64,000 bases of DNA from Orobanche coerulescens (GCA_033398695.1 CM065814.1:81796358-81860357), one strand, 5' to 3'. Shown: positions 10,475-22,280, counted from the first letter of the stretch. The notes: generated from the sequence alone by a model not told the origin. Numbers and translations are program-made.

Positions 10475-13400
10475 AAACTCTGCCTGTGGGTGTCTTCTTG
10501 ACATCCATTGCCGGTCCCAAGCCCGGATAAAAGAGGAGGGTTGCGGTAGGTTAGTGGCAGCCAGCGTAAAACTCGTCACATTCCATGGACATGAATCAAA
10601 CATTGAAAATCGTTGGGGCGTCTCCTCGAAGCGGCCTGCATTTCATAGGCCGGGTGCGGTGATAAGTATGCGAGGTTGCTAGGTCGTCGCCCGAAGCGGC
10701 GCGCCACCTTTACATCCGAGGGTGGTGTCAAATGAGCAAGGATGCGCTACACTTCATAGGCCGGGTGTAGTGGAAAATATGCAAGGTTGCTAGGTCGTCG
10801 CCGAGCGGCGCGCCACCTCGAAGTATGGGTGTGGTGTCAAATGTGCAAGAATCCTTGCAGCGTGGACGAGACAGACAGAGAAGTTAGTTCTTGCGGCTAG
10901 TAAGGGTAGTAAGGTGCGGTTTGGAACTTGGAACGTTGGCTCTTTGTGGGAGATCGGCGAAGTGGGGAGGTTATGAAAAGGAGGAAAATTCACATAATGT
11001 GTCTACAAGAGACTAAGTGGGTCGGCGAGAAGGCAAGAGTGTTAGCTCCTTGGGGTTACAAGCTTTGGTACTCTGGAAAGGATAGAAGTAGAAATGGAGT
11101 GGGTATCGTCATTGATAAAGAATTCATTGATGATGTGGTGGAAGTGTCAAGAAAGAGCGATAGAATAATGAGTATTAAGCTTGTGATAGGGATGCGTTTC
11201 TAACTATTATAAGTGCTTATGCACCACAAGTAGGATTGGATGCATCGATCAAACAAGAATTTTGGGAAGATTTGGAAGAGGTTGTCGAACGAATTCCTAT
11301 GGGTGAGAAATTGATCATTGGTGGTGACCTCAATGGGCATGTCGGTGTTAGCAGAGATGGCTTTGAGAGCATTCATGGTGGCTTTGGTTTTGGGGACGGG
11401 AATGAAGCAGAAATGGTATATTGGATTTCGCATTAGCTCATGACTTGGGTATTATGAACACTTGGTTCGAGAAAAGGGACTCTCATTTGGTGACATATAG
11501 AAACGGAGGTAATGCAAGTCGATTGATTTCTTTTTAGTAAGGAATGTTTGGAGGAAAAGTTTTACTAATTGCAAGGTGATACCGGTGAGAGTCTTTGCAA
11601 CACACGGCATAGGGTTGTGGTGCTTGACTTTCGAGGTAAGAGGCACTTAAGAAAGAAGACCACAAGTTGACCCTCGAATTAAGTGGTGGAAGCTCCAAGG
11701 GGAGAGTCGACATACTTTTGTGGCTAAGATTGCTGATAGTGGTATTTGGTCTGATTGCACGGAGATGGATATAGATTCGATGTGGAACTTGTTGGAGCAT
11801 AACATAAAGAAAGTTGCAAAAGAAGTCCTAGGAGAATCTAAAGGAAACGGACCATCAAGTAAGGACACATCTTGGTGGAATGATGAAGTTAAGCAAGCGA
11901 TAAAGACCAAACGTGAATGTTATAAGGTACTCGGTAAATGCTCGAGCGATGAGAATTATGAGAAGTACAAGAAAGCTCGAACAGAAGCTAAAAAGGCAGT
12001 GCGATATGCCCGATCAAAGGTCAATCAAGAATTATATGCAAGATTAGATACTAAAGAAGGGGAAAAAGATATCTATAAACTTGCTCGAATGAGAGAGAAG
12101 AAGACGCGAGATATTGGAAAAGTTAAATGTGTAAAAGATACTGACCAAAAAGTTTTGGTTCAAGATAAAGAGATAAAAGAGAGATGGAGGTCATACTTTG
12201 ATACCCTATTCAATGGCCATCAAGAACAAGATATTGGGAATTTAAACATCTCCTCAAGTATGGTTAACCGAGAGTTTAAGAGAAGAATTCAAAAGGGTGA
12301 AGTGACAATTGCATTGAAGAAGATAGGGTCAAAGAAAGCAGAAGGACCAGATGGTATACCTATTGAAGTTTGGAGGTGTTTGGGGGAGAGAGGGATCGAA
12401 TGGGTAACTATGCTTTTCAATAAGATTTGGAGAAGCAATAAGATGCCATCAGCATGGAGGAAAAGTATTCTCGTCCCTTTGTATAAGAACAAAGGTGATG
12501 TTCAAGATTGTTCTAATTATCGCGGAATTAAACTAATGAGTCATACCATGAAGTTGTGGGAACGAGTGATTGAACAAAGGATCAGGAAATGTGTGAAGAT
12601 AATCAAAATCGGTTTGGATTTATGCCTGGAAGATCGACCATGGAAGCAATTTATCTTATCCGTGATTGATGGAACATTATCGAGATAAAAGAAAGATCTG
12701 CATATGGTTTTTATTGATTTAGAGGCGTATGATAAAGTACCAAGAGAAGTACTTTGGTGGGCCTTAGCAAAGAAGGGTGTATCGCGGAAATATATTGACA
12801 TTATAAAGGACATGTATGAGGGAGCTAGTACAAGTGTACGTACTAATGTTGGGAGGACAGAAGAATTCCCTATTACGATTGGGGTGCATCAAGGATCTGC
12901 TCTTAGTCCTTTTCTCTTTGCCATAGTCATGGACGAATTGACAAGAGAAATTCAAAATGACGTTCCATGGTGTATGATGTTCGCAGATGATATTGTGTTG
13001 ATTGATGAAACGAAGGTTGGAGTGCAACAGAAATTGAAACTTTGGAGGGATACTTTGGAAGCTAGAGGCTTTAGGCTGAGCAGAAGTAAGACTGAATATA
13101 TGGAGTGTAGGTTTGGCGAAAACAATGATAGAGAGGCGGGGATGATCACATTTGATGGGAAAGTTGTTCATGGATCCACTTTCTTTCGGTATCTTGGATC
13201 TATTATCCAAAAGGATGGAGAGTTAGATGACGATGTGGCTCACAGACTAAAGTCAGGGTGGTTGAAGTGGAAAAGTGCCACAGGGGTTTTATGTGATCCT
13301 GGCATGCCTCATAGATTAAAGGGTAAATTTTACCGCACGGCAATTAGGCCTGCGCTGTTATATGGCACCGAGTGTTGGGCTGTAAAAGAGTGTCACGTTC

Positions 13401-13989
13401 AAAAGATGAATGTGGCAGAGATGCGTATGCTACGATGGATGTGTGGTCATACAAAAAAGGATCGGCTCAGAAATGAGGTGATTAGAGAGAAGGTAAGAGT
13501 TGCGTCTATAGAAGACAAGATGATGGAGAATCGATTACGATGGTTTGGTCATGTGAGAAGAAGACCTATTGATGCCCCAGTGAGGAGACTAGAAAGTTGG
13601 GGAACAAGTAATGTTGTGAAAGGTAGAAGAAGACCCAAGAAAACTTGGATAAAAATGATTGAAAATGATATGCGGTTTCTTGGAATTGGAGAAAGTATGA
13701 CGATGGAGAGGCAAATGTGGCGGGAAAGAATACGGATGGTGGATGGAGTCTGATTTTTTTTTTTTTATTTCCTAGTTTCTTTTATTTCATGTTATCTTTT
13801 AATTTATTTTTCAGGATTTTTCATTTTTTTTTTAACATTCATTCTCTTTTTTTATTTGCTTTTTTCTCTACTTTTTCCCTCTTTTTTCCTTTTATGTTAT
13901 TTATGTAATGATTATTGACGGTTTCAAAGTTTGATTCATGTTAGCCGACCCCAAATCATTTTGGGACTAAGGCTTAGATGTTGTTGTTG
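10475..13989 (+). mobile_element. RTE-clade LINE copy B, near full length
   Basis: The element starts actctgcctgtgggtgtctt and ends in a TTG repeat (gatgttgttgttgt). It is flanked by a 15-bp target duplication TATGTGTATTTATAA (10460-10474 and 13990-14004). It has one long former reading frame (endonuclease, linker, reverse transcriptase, C-terminal domain), then a T-rich 3' UTR and the conserved block gattcatgttagccgacccc. A single EN-RT frame, short size (3.5 kb) and simple TTG tail rather than poly(A) fit the RTE clade. It is inserted in hAT-like element a. Confidence 0.9.
10870..13753 (+). pseudogene. LINE copy B EN-RT polyprotein, frameshifted
   Basis: Fragments in order are: endonuclease N-part with the CLQETKW motif (10928-11203), a middle EN part with IIGGDLNGHVGV (11236-11436), linker plus RT start (11720-12688, with EGPDGIPIEVWR and NYRGIKL) and RT core plus C-terminus (12704-13753). 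The RT core carries [26 protein letters not shown] and the catalytic FADD box; the C-terminus ends in the [13 protein letters not shown] / WFGHVRRR block. Comparison with copy C shows that each break is a 1-3 bp indel, often beside CAG or CTG. For example copy C TCCGGCAGTTGATGG reads TCCGTGATTGATGG here near 12660. Host databases often mislabel such frames as craniofacial development protein 2-like. Confidence 0.9.
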
Positions 13990-14686
13990 TATGTGTATTT
14001 ATAATTTATTTTATTATTCATTTTTTATGCGCCTCACCTCTCTCAAATGCGCGCCTCACCTTGCACAGTGCCCGATAGGAGCCCGTATCTCCTTGGTGCG
14101 CCTTTTGCCTTCAACAACTATGGTATGAAGCAGTGTTCTAAAAATCCCCGCCTAGACCGATTAGTCCTCCGATTAATCCCTAGAAGGTCCTCTATCGTTC
14201 CGATTATGGCCTAGGCGCTTGTACTGGGCATTTGGGTAATTAATCGATCGTCTAGACTGGTTGGGCGGGGCCTACGAAGGAAAGTTAAGATACTATGGAC
14301 TACTTTATACCTATATCAATGTTTTAAATTTCCTAGCTACGTGGGCGACTGGGCGGATGCCTAGGCGGTTATACTTTTTTGTTTTTTTGTTTTGTTCTAA
14401 TAATACTATAACTTCTTAAACTGAGATATTATGGATATTATGGACTCCTTTATATCTATATCAATATTTCAAATTTAATATATAATTGATTATATATCCA
14501 TTTAAATGGTTAAATTTTAATTATTTTTAATTATTTTACGTATATATAATTTTTCATATATAAAAGTGATTAAATGAAACTCTGCATGTGGGTGTCTTCT
14601 TGACATTCATTGCCGGTCCCAAGACCGAATAAAAGAGGAGGGTTGCGGTACGTTAGTGGCAGCCAGCGTAAAACTCGTCACATCCC

Positions 14687-16735
14687 ATGGACATGAATCA
14701 AACTTTGAAAATCGTTGGGGCATCTCCTCAGAAGCGACGCGCTGCATTTCATAGGCCCGGGTGCAGTGATAAGTATGCGAGGGTTGCTAGGTCGTCGCCC
14801 AGAAGCGGCGCGCCACCTTTACATCTGAGGGTGGTGTCAAATGAGCAAGGATGCGCTACACTTCATAGGCCCGGGTGTAGTGGAAAATATGCAAGGGTTG
14901 CTAGGTCGTCGCCCGGAAGCGGCGCGCCACCTCGAAGTATGGGTGTGGTGTCAAATGTGCAAGAATCCTTGCAGCGTGGACGGGGACAGACAAAGAAGTT
15001 AGTTCATGCGGCTAATAAGGGTAGTAAGGTGTGGTTTGGAATTTGGAACGTTGGCTCTTTGACGAGGCGATCAGCAAAAGTGGGGGAGGTTATGAAAAGG
15101 AGGAGGATTCACATAATGTGTCTACAAGAGACTAAGTGGGTTGGCGAGAAGGCAAGAGTGTTAGCACCTTGGGGTTACAAACTTTGGTACTCTGGAAACG
15201 ATAGAAGTAGAAATAGAGTGGGTATCGTTATTGATAAAGAATTCATTGATGATGTGTTGGAAGTGTCAAGAAAGAGCGATAGAATAATGAATATTAAGCT
15301 TGTGATAGGGGATGAGTTTCTAACTATCATAAGTGCTTATGCACCACAAGTAGGATTGGATGCATCGATCAAACAAGAATTTTGGGAAGATTTGGAAGAG
15401 GTTGTCGAACGAATTCCTATGGGTGAGAAATTGATCATTGGTGGTGACCTCAATGGGCAAGTCGGTGTTAGCAGAGATGGTTTTGAGAGCATTCATGGTG
15501 GCTTTGGTTTTGGGGATAGGAATGAAGCAGGAAATGGTATATTGGATTTCGCATTAGCTCATGACTTGGGTATTATGAACACTTGGTTCGAGAAAAGGGA
15601 CTCTCATTTGGTGACATATAGAAACGGAGGTAATGCAAGTCAGATTGATTTCTTTTTAGTAAGGAATGTTTGGAGGAAAAGTTTTACTAATTGCAAGGTG
15701 ATACCCGGTGAGAGTGCTGCAACGCAGCATAGGGTTGTGGTGCTTGACTTTCGAGGTAAGAGGCACTTAAGAAAGAGTAAACAACAAGTTGACCCTCGAA
15801 TTAACTGGTTGAAGCTCCAAGGGGAGAGTCGACATACTTTTGTGGCTAAGATTGCTGATAGTGGTATTTGGTCTGATTGCACGAAGATGGATATAGATTC
15901 GATGTGGAACTTGTTGGAGCATAACACAAAGGAAGTTACAAAAGAAGTCCTAGGAGAATCTAAAGGAAACAGACCATCAAGTAAGGATACATCTTGGTGG
16001 AATGATGAAGTTAAGCAAGCGATAAAGACCAAATGTGAGGTACTGGGTAAATGCTCGAGCGATGAGAATTATGAGAAGTACAAGAAAGCTCGAACAGAAG
16101 CTAAAAAGGCAGTGCGAAATGCCCGATCAAAGGTCAATCAAGAATTATATGCAAGATTAGATACAAAAGAAGGGGAAAAAGATATCTATAAACTTGCTCG
16201 AATGAGAGAGAAGAAGACGCGAGATATTGGAAAAGTTAAATGTGTAAAAGATACTGACCAAAAAGTTTTGATTCAAGAGAGATAAAAGAGAGATGGAGGT
16301 CATACTTTGATACCCTATTCAATGGCCATCAAGAACAAGATATTGGGAATTTAAACATCCCCTCAAGTATGGTTAACCGAGAGTTTAAGAGGAGAATTCA
16401 AAAGGGTGAAGTGACAATTGCATTGAAGAAGATGGGGTCAAAGAAAGCAGAAGGACCAGATGGTATACCTATTGAAGTTTGGAGGTGTTTGGGGGAGAGA
16501 GGGATCGAATGAGTAACAATGCTTTTCAATAAGATTTGGAGAAGCAATAAGATGCCATGAGCATGGAGGAAAAGTATTCCCGTACCTTTGTATAAGAACA
16601 AAGGTGATGTTCAAGATTGTTCTAATTATCGCGGAATTAAACTAATGAGTCATACCATGAAGTTGTGGGAACGAGTGATTGAACAAAGGATCAGGAAATG
16701 TGTGAAGATAACAGAAAATCAGTTTGGATTTATGC
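14687..16735 (+). pseudogene. LINE copy C endonuclease, linker and start of RT (broken)
   Basis: The frame 14687-16285 is open for 532 codons and is the best view of this LINE's N-terminal half. It has a short basic leader, then an exonuclease-endonuclease-phosphatase domain beginning WFGIWNVGSLTRR, with CLQETKW (metal-binding Glu), SAYAPQVG, IIGGDLNGQVG (Asp/Asn), and IDFFLVRN. A lysine-rich linker follows. After 16285 a one-base change shifts the frame. The downstream part (EGPDGIPIEVWRCLGERGIE, then TGA at about 16510) belongs to the fingers of the RT. Role in the intact family: nicking of target DNA and target-primed reverse transcription. Confidence 0.88.
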
Positions 16736-16755
16736 CTGAAAGATCAACCATATGG

Positions 16756-18075
16756 TAGGGGTGTGCAAAAAAACCGATTAAATCGAAAAACCGCACCGCA
16801 CCGTAAAAACCGTACCGAAAAAACCGATAAACCGCTTAAACCGACATACATGGTTTTTATTTTTTATAAAACCGAAACTTCGGTAACGGTATGGTATTTG
16901 ACTTAAATACCGGGAAAAAAAACCGTACCATACCGTTATTTATATTAAATATTTTATTATAATATATCATACATATAGTAGTTACAAACTCATGAATATA
17001 GAAGTATAACAAATTTATTGAAGTTCAAGACACTTGTTTGTCTTTTTTTATTTTTTTTTATTTTTATCCTCCAAAATAATTAGATGAAAACTTGAACATT
17101 AAATTAGTTACTATCTTAAGGTTGGTGTGATTTTTTTGGTTTAGCTATTAATTTGGATCAGCTATTTATGGTACCTTGTTGAATTAATTTATTCGAGTAT
17201 TTTTGTATTATTAATACTATCAAGTATCAAGTAGAAAAACCGAAAAAATACCGTACCGATATAAACCAAACCGAAATACCGAACTACCAAACCGAAAAAA
17301 ACGTATGTATATGGTATTAAATCATAATACAGTAGAAACTCGATAATTTAATACTCGATTATTTAATAAACTCTTTAAGATAATAGTTTTGGCCGGTCCC
17401 GACTCAGGGATAGGGTGCTAAATTAATAATTCGTTAAAATTATAAGATAATACATTTTTGATAATTTCTATAGGTCCCATATAAAATATAAATTAATAAT
17501 TCCTTATATATTGTACATATTATAGGAATAATTTATGAAGGTTTCTTAAAAAAATTACTCAATTGTATTTCTTTTTTGTTGGAATCAATATCATCTTAAA
17601 TCGCATCTCTAATTTTCCTTATCACTGTAAGAACTTCTAGTGTTGTATTCTCATATAGGCTCAGCAATAAACTATTCAATATGATGGCCGCTTTAATTTT
17701 CGCATATTTTGATTTTGTATTTATAGAAAAAATATACACTGATATATTCAACACATGACGCATAATAAGATGAGAGATTGAAGGGTTATTTTAAATTGGA
17801 CCCTTCATTTGATATGTACATGCATTGTACAATAATTAAGTGAAAGTTTGAAAGTTGTTTGTAAATTAAGTATTTCATTATAAATTAATAAAATATTAAT
17901 TAAAATATAAATTAATAATTATTAATTTGTCGATTAATTAATAACTCTTTTAATTAATAAATTTTGGTTGTCCCAACAGTATTAATTTATAGAGTTTCTA
18001 CTGTAAACCGAATATATTTGGTACGGTATCGGTTTTACCCTAAAACCGTACCATACCGTACCATGCAAACCCCTA
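16756..18075. mobile_element. hAT-like non-autonomous element c inside LINE copy C
   Basis: The ends are TAGGGGTGTGCAAAA and, inverted, TAGGGGTTTGCATGG. Sub-terminal regions are full of ACCGTACC / GGTACGGT words. The right flank GACCATGG (18076-18083) corresponds to AACCATATGG on the left (16746-16755), which fits an 8-bp duplication with later changes. In the other LINE copies the site reads GACCATGG once. The element is 1320 bp, half of it a nested pogo-like element, and encodes no transposase. Confidence 0.75.
17330..18003. mobile_element. Pogo/Emigrant-like Tc1-mariner MITE inside element c
   Basis: The ends are inverted repeats CAGTAGAAACTCGATAATTT and, from the right, CAGTAGAAACTCTATAAATT. 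They are flanked by TA on both sides (17328-17329, 18004-18005). This terminus and the TA duplication are those of the Emigrant/Lemi1 (pogo-like) group of plant Tc1/mariner elements. The 674-bp interior is AT-rich and non-coding. Confidence 0.7.
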
Positions 18076-18079
18076 GACC

Positions 18080-19198
18080 ATGGAAGCAATTTATCTTATC
18101 CGGCAGTTGATGGAACATTATCGAGATAAAAAGAAAGATCTACATATGGTTTTTATTGATTTAGAGAAGGCATATGATAAAGTACCAAGAGAAGTACTTT
18201 GGTGGGCCTTAGCAAAGAAGGGTGTATCGCGGAAATATATTGACATTATAAAGGACATGTATGAGGGAGTTAGTACAAGTATACGTACTAATGTTGGGAG
18301 GACAGAACAATTCCCTATTACGATTGGGGTGCATCAAGGATCTGCTCTTAGTCCTTTTCTCTTTACCATAGTCATGGACGAATTGACGAGAGAAATTCAA
18401 AATGACGTTTCGTGGTGTATGATGTTTGCAGATGATATTGTGTTGATTGATGAAACGAAGGTTGGAGTGCAACAGGAATTGGAACTTTGGAGGGATACTT
18501 TGGAAGCTCGAAGCTTTAGGCTGAGCAGAAGTAAGATTGAATATATGGAGTGTAGGTTTAGCGAAAACAGTGATAGATAGGCGGGGATGATCACATTTGA
18601 TGGGAAAGTTGTTCATGGATCCACTTTCTTTCGGTATCTTGGATCTATTATCCAAAAGGATGGAGAGCTAGATGGCGATGTGGCTCACAGAATAAAGGTC
18701 GGGTGGTTGAAGTGGAAGAGAGCCACAGGGGTTTTATGTGGTCCTGACATGCCTCATAGATTAAAGGGTAAATTTTACCGCACGGCAATTAAGCCTGCGC
18801 TGTTATATGGCACCGAGTGTTGGGCTGTAAAACGGTGTCACGTTCAAAAGATGAATGTGGCGGAGATGCGTATGCTACGATGAATGTGTGGTCATACAAA
18901 AAAGGATCGGCTCAGAAATGAGGTGATTAAAGAGAAGGTAAGAGTTGCGGCTATAGAAGACAAGATGATGGAGAATCGATTACGATGGTTTGGTCATGTG
19001 AGAAGAAGACGTGTTGATGCCCCAGTGAGGAGGCTAGAAAGTTGGGGAACAAGTAATGTTGTGAAAGGTAGAGGAAGACCCAAGAAAACTTGGATAAAGA
19101 TGATTGAAAATGATATGTGGTTTCTTGAAATTGGAGAAAGTATGGCGATAGAGAGGCAAATGTGGCGGAAAAGAATACGGATGGTGGATGGGATCTGA
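18080..19198 (+). pseudogene. LINE copy C reverse transcriptase core and C-terminus (broken)
   Basis: After the nested insertion the frame resumes with [20 protein letters not shown] and the RT core ([27 protein letters not shown], catalytic FADD) to a TAG at about 18580. It continues in the same frame through [19 protein letters not shown], reaches a TGA at about 18883 (TGG in copy B), and ends with the [13 protein letters not shown] / RWFGHVRRR block and the stop at 19198. Two single-base nonsense changes therefore inactivate this half; otherwise the reading frame is preserved. Confidence 0.88.
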
Positions 19199-19566
19199 TT
19201 TCTTTTTTTTTTTAATCCATGTTATCTTTTAATTTATTTTTCAGGATTTTTCATTTTTCATTTTTTTTTACATTCATTCTCTTTTTTTATTTGCTTTTTT
19301 CTCTACTTTTTTCCCTCTTTTTCTCCTTTTATGTTATTTATGTAACGATCATTGACGGTTTCAAAGTTTGATTCATGTTAGCCGACCTCAAATCATTTTG
19401 GGACTAAGGCTTAGATGTTGTTGTTGTTGTTGTTGTAAAAGTGATTAAATGAATAATAAAAAATAAATCCGCTTAGTCCGACTAATCCCCGAGTAATCCT
19501 CTGGGCGCTAGGCGTTAGCAATCCGAACGCCTAGCACCTAGCGTTTTTTAGAACCATGCTACGAAG

Positions 19567-20139
19567 TAAGCAAAAGATATGTATTAGATACAGATCGGGT
19601 TTCACGAATAGTAAAAGTCACTCTCTTTAATCAAATTCCATCAAAATCTTAGTATAGTTTCAATTCCTTGACCAGAAAAACTGTCGATACTACTGGTAAT
19701 TCATAGTTCGGAGTGGTACGGATTTTGTTCAGCTGACGTAACTTGGTTCTATGTCTATCTTATAGAAATGCACGTTACAAATAGACATGCCAAACAAGAA
19801 ATTTACCTGCTTTTGTAATTAGTACTCTTAATGTTATCATTGATAACAAATGGAGACTACAATAAAGATAATAATCAGAGAAGGAACAATGAAACCACAA
19901 GTCTCGTCAAATTTTTATTTGAGCTAAAGAGAAAGCCCATTCGTAACATACCCCCCCCCCCCCACCAAAGTAGGCCTACGAGTTTTCGGAGCTAATAAAC
20001 ATTCCTTTTTTATATAAAAAAACTCATTTTCCTAAAATCTTTTACATATCTGGAAGGATAAAATAGGTAGACGTGCTACTCTACTCGATTTTGGTAGGGC
20101 TTACATATCTATAGCTAATTACACCTGAAATAGATATTA
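19567..20139. other. COG5 intron 1, right part, no element recognised
   Basis: Ordinary AT-rich intron sequence with a run of 14 C at about 19951-19964. I see no gene, repeat or clear transposon end here. Confidence 0.5.
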
Positions 20140-20416
20140 CTCCTTCCGTCCCACTTGAAGTGTCTACTTTGGATAAGGTACAACTTTTTAATTTGTCATT
20201 TCAACTAAGGTACAACTCTTTTGAACCATGTATTCTCACTTTTTTTTTAAATTTTTTTTTATTCCAATCAACCAATATTGTAGTTTATATAACAAAGTTC
20301 ATTAAGTTTAAGGAATATTTTAATTAGATATGAAGGTTATATTTTCAATATAGAATCTTCTATTGGGACCAAATCATGTTTTAAAAGTAGACTCTTCATA
20401 TGGGATGATGGAGGTA
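20140..20416. mobile_element. Stowaway-like MITE in COG5 intron 1
   Basis: The left end CTCCTTCCGTCCCACTTGAA with GTGTCTACTTT pairs with the right end AGACTCTTCATATGGGATGA followed by TGGAGGTAG. TA lies at both borders (20138-20139 and 20417-20418). Length 277 bp, non-coding. The CTCCNTCCGTCCCA terminus is the Stowaway signature. Confidence 0.8.
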
Positions 20417-20989
20417 GTACTTCATCCGTAAGTGGTGAAACAAATAAAACGAGGCTATAAATTCTTATTCAGCAAGCTCCTAGCTGGCGCACCATAAAAC
20501 AGAGGCCTAAGCCAAACAATAAACTTAGCACATGATTCATATTTTATTCTTAACAATGAGAGTTAACAAATAACAATTCAAGGCACCAACTTACACCAAT
20601 GCTCCTATGAAACATAGAAAAAAGAGGCTGTCATACTAAAACCTCTAGTGTAGAAATGCTTGTTTCAACATGCTCACGATTACAAGGATCACAAGCATAC
20701 TAAACCAAACAACACAATCCATCTTCCTACACATACAAATCAAAACAGTTGATAATAAGTTCTCAAATGACCTTGGGCATATTAATGGGATAACTCCTAC
20801 CATCAATCACTAAAAGGAAAAAAAATCTTAACTAGAAGCTTCGTTTCACAAAACAAAGTCAAGAGTATTAGATCAGCCGGTTGACTTTTGACTACTACAT
20901 TTACAACACAACGGATATAACCAAACAGAGAACACAAAAACAAGTCGACTTTTTATCAATATAGAACAAAAACACACTAAATGGCTCAC

Positions 20990-22093
20990 CTGCATCACCT
21001 CATCTAGCAAAAGAACATGCGTGAATGGATCTCTCTTCTTGGACAACACCCTCTGCAAATGCCAAACCGCAAGCAAAACCGAATGTAACTGATCCACACA
21101 ACCACTCATCCTCTGCCAAAGAGCCTCTCTTGCCTTAGCCCCACTACCAATCTGTGGCGTACCGTTTCTCTGCACCCCTCCAGGCCCTCCCCCACTATAC
21201 CCCCCTCCTGAGATTGCCTTCATATCCAGAGCATTATTCACACTCTTTACCCCTATTTGCTTGTACTTGCTAACTAACCCATCTATGGTACCTCTCAATT
21301 CCCCCATGTTATAGAACACCTGCAAACCCAATCCCACCTCCGGTTGGTTTAAACTCTCGAGACCCTTTTCCAACACCTTCATCCCCTCCTCTCGGACTTT
21401 GGATCCAATCTCTGTAACCCATTTCAGCTCCGTATCAACTGCATCTATTCCCAATAGATGGTGCTCGATGTAAAGGGTCAAAATCTCGAAATGCAGCTGG
21501 GCTGCCTTAGACAGATCCCATCTCGATGAATCAGGCTGTGAATCCACAAGGTTTCTCAGCTTTTGGATAAGGCGGAGAGCGCGGAGAGAATATTGAAGAT
21601 ACAATGAAGTGGAATGCAGATTGTTGAGCTGGTGGGTCTGGACTTCGATGACGCGATGTGGCTCGGAAAGCCCCGTGCGGGTGCGGCGGACGGAAGATTG
21701 GAGCGAGGAGAGAGAGGATCGGAGAGAAAAGAGAGAGGATTCAGTGACCTTAATGGAAGAGAGCTGGTCGAGGAGGTCCTGGTGGCGGGAGAGGACCTCG
21801 TGGCGTAACTGGGTGTCGAGGAGGCGGAGGCCTTCCTGGAGTTTTTCGATTCTTGAGGCGGCCGAGCCGGAGGAGAGGGCCGCGGAAGAGAATTGTCTGG
21901 GGTTGAAGTCCGGGGAGAGAAAAGCGGAGAAGATTGCGTCAGAAGAGAAAGTATCTAAGTTGGATGGTGAGGGAGAGAGGGGGAGGGGAGTGGTCGCAGC
22001 GGTGGTAGAAGTGGGTGTGGCAACGGCGGTTGGAGTGCTCTTGAAGGTCGATAGCCGTTGGAGTGGGGATCTCGGGTTGGCAAGAGAAGCCAT
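20990..22093 (-). CDS. COG5: Conserved oligomeric Golgi complex subunit 5, exon 1
   Basis: The exon encodes residues 1-368 from the ATG at 22093 (context on the minus strand ...CTCCC ATG GCT TCT) to the donor CAG|GTGAGCC at 20990/20989. The N-terminus MASLANPRSPLQRLSTFKS is followed by a Ser/Thr/Pro-rich stretch. Then comes the conserved helical region (FLSPDF, SAALSSGSAASRIEKLQEGL, LRHEVLSRHQDLL, LSSLRSSLSSLQSSVRR) with coiled-coil character, as expected of COG subunits. The C-terminal part has DLSKAAQLHFEI, GLGLQVFYNMGEL, a Gly-rich loop, then REALWQRMSGCVDQL and VLSKKRDPFTHVLLLDEV, strongly conserved in plant COG5. The protein acts at the cytosolic face of the Golgi in vesicle tethering. 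The frame is intact and looks functional. GC content is clearly higher than in the surrounding intron. Open frames on the opposite strand here are shadows. Confidence 0.95.
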
Positions 22094-22280
22094 GGGAGGT
22101 TGGAGTTCGGAATAATCTGTCGTCGTTTTGCTCCGTTATTTACCTGTTATTACTGGGGAAGTAGCCAAATTCCCGTAAGTCTAATGTGGATAAGTCATGG
22201 GCTGAGGTATGGTCTCGAGTTTTTTTGAATCATATGTTTTCCTTTGTATTTATCACACAAGATTCTGCTGTGCACTAAGA
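22094..22280 (-). promoter_or_regulatory. COG5: COG5 5' flank
   Basis: This is the only sequence between the COG5 start codon and a SINE remnant, so at least part of the 5' UTR and proximal promoter should lie here. I see no convincing TATA box on the minus strand. Assignment is by position only. Confidence 0.35.

Larger units (their letters stand above)
10219..14122. mobile_element. hAT-like element a, split by LINE copy B
   Basis: The termini are perfect 16-bp inverted repeats: CATAGTTGTTGAAGGC at 10219-10234 and GCCTTCAACAACTATG at 14107-14122. Sub-terminal sequence is rich in GGCGCGC/GCGCCTCA words. Without the LINE the element is only about 375 bp and non-coding. The flanks GCTAGAGG and GTATGAAG are at best an eroded 8-bp duplication, so the hAT assignment is tentative. 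Its right flank is also the left target duplication of element b. Confidence 0.7.
14579..19436 (+). mobile_element. RTE-clade LINE copy C with nested DNA elements
   Basis: The start actctgcatgtgggtgtctt and the end (TTG)n match copy B. A perfect 17-bp target duplication AAAAGTGATTAAATGAA flanks it (14562-14578 and 19437-19453). The LINE body is split by the hAT-like element at 16756-18075. Copies B and C look very similar by eye, so both are fairly recent. The target is hAT-like element b. Confidence 0.92.
14131..19558. mobile_element. hAT-like element b, split by LINE copy C
   Basis: The left end is CAGTGTTCTAAAAATCCCCG and the right end is GCGTTTTTTAGAACCATG, imperfect inverted repeats of CA(G)TG(G)TTCTAAAAA. 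The flanks GTATGAAG (14123-14130) and CTACGAAG (19559-19566) match at six of eight positions. Internal CCTAGGCG words match the element at 1245-1794, in inverted orientation. Without nested insertions it is about 550 bp and non-coding. It abuts element a without spacer. Confidence 0.75.
7859..20989 (-). other. COG5: COG5 intron 1 (13,131 bp, transposon-filled)
   Basis: The intron is bounded by GT at 20989-20988 (CAG|GTGAGCC) and AG at 7860-7859 (CTCAG|GAAGG) on the minus strand, and joins exons in phase 0. It contains two RTE LINEs, three hAT-like elements, one pogo-like element and a Stowaway-like MITE. The LINEs run opposite to COG5. About 9.3 kb of the intron is the two adjacent hAT/LINE nests (10219-19558). 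Confidence 0.85.

Noticed and set aside
10928..13753. Host genes resembling craniofacial development protein 2 or RNA-directed polymerase
   Set aside because: These are frames of an RTE LINE with target duplications and a TTG tail, not host genes.
21609..22115. Open frames of 168 and 64 codons on the plus strand
   Set aside because: They are antisense shadows of the GC-rich COG5 exon 1 and show no family resemblance.
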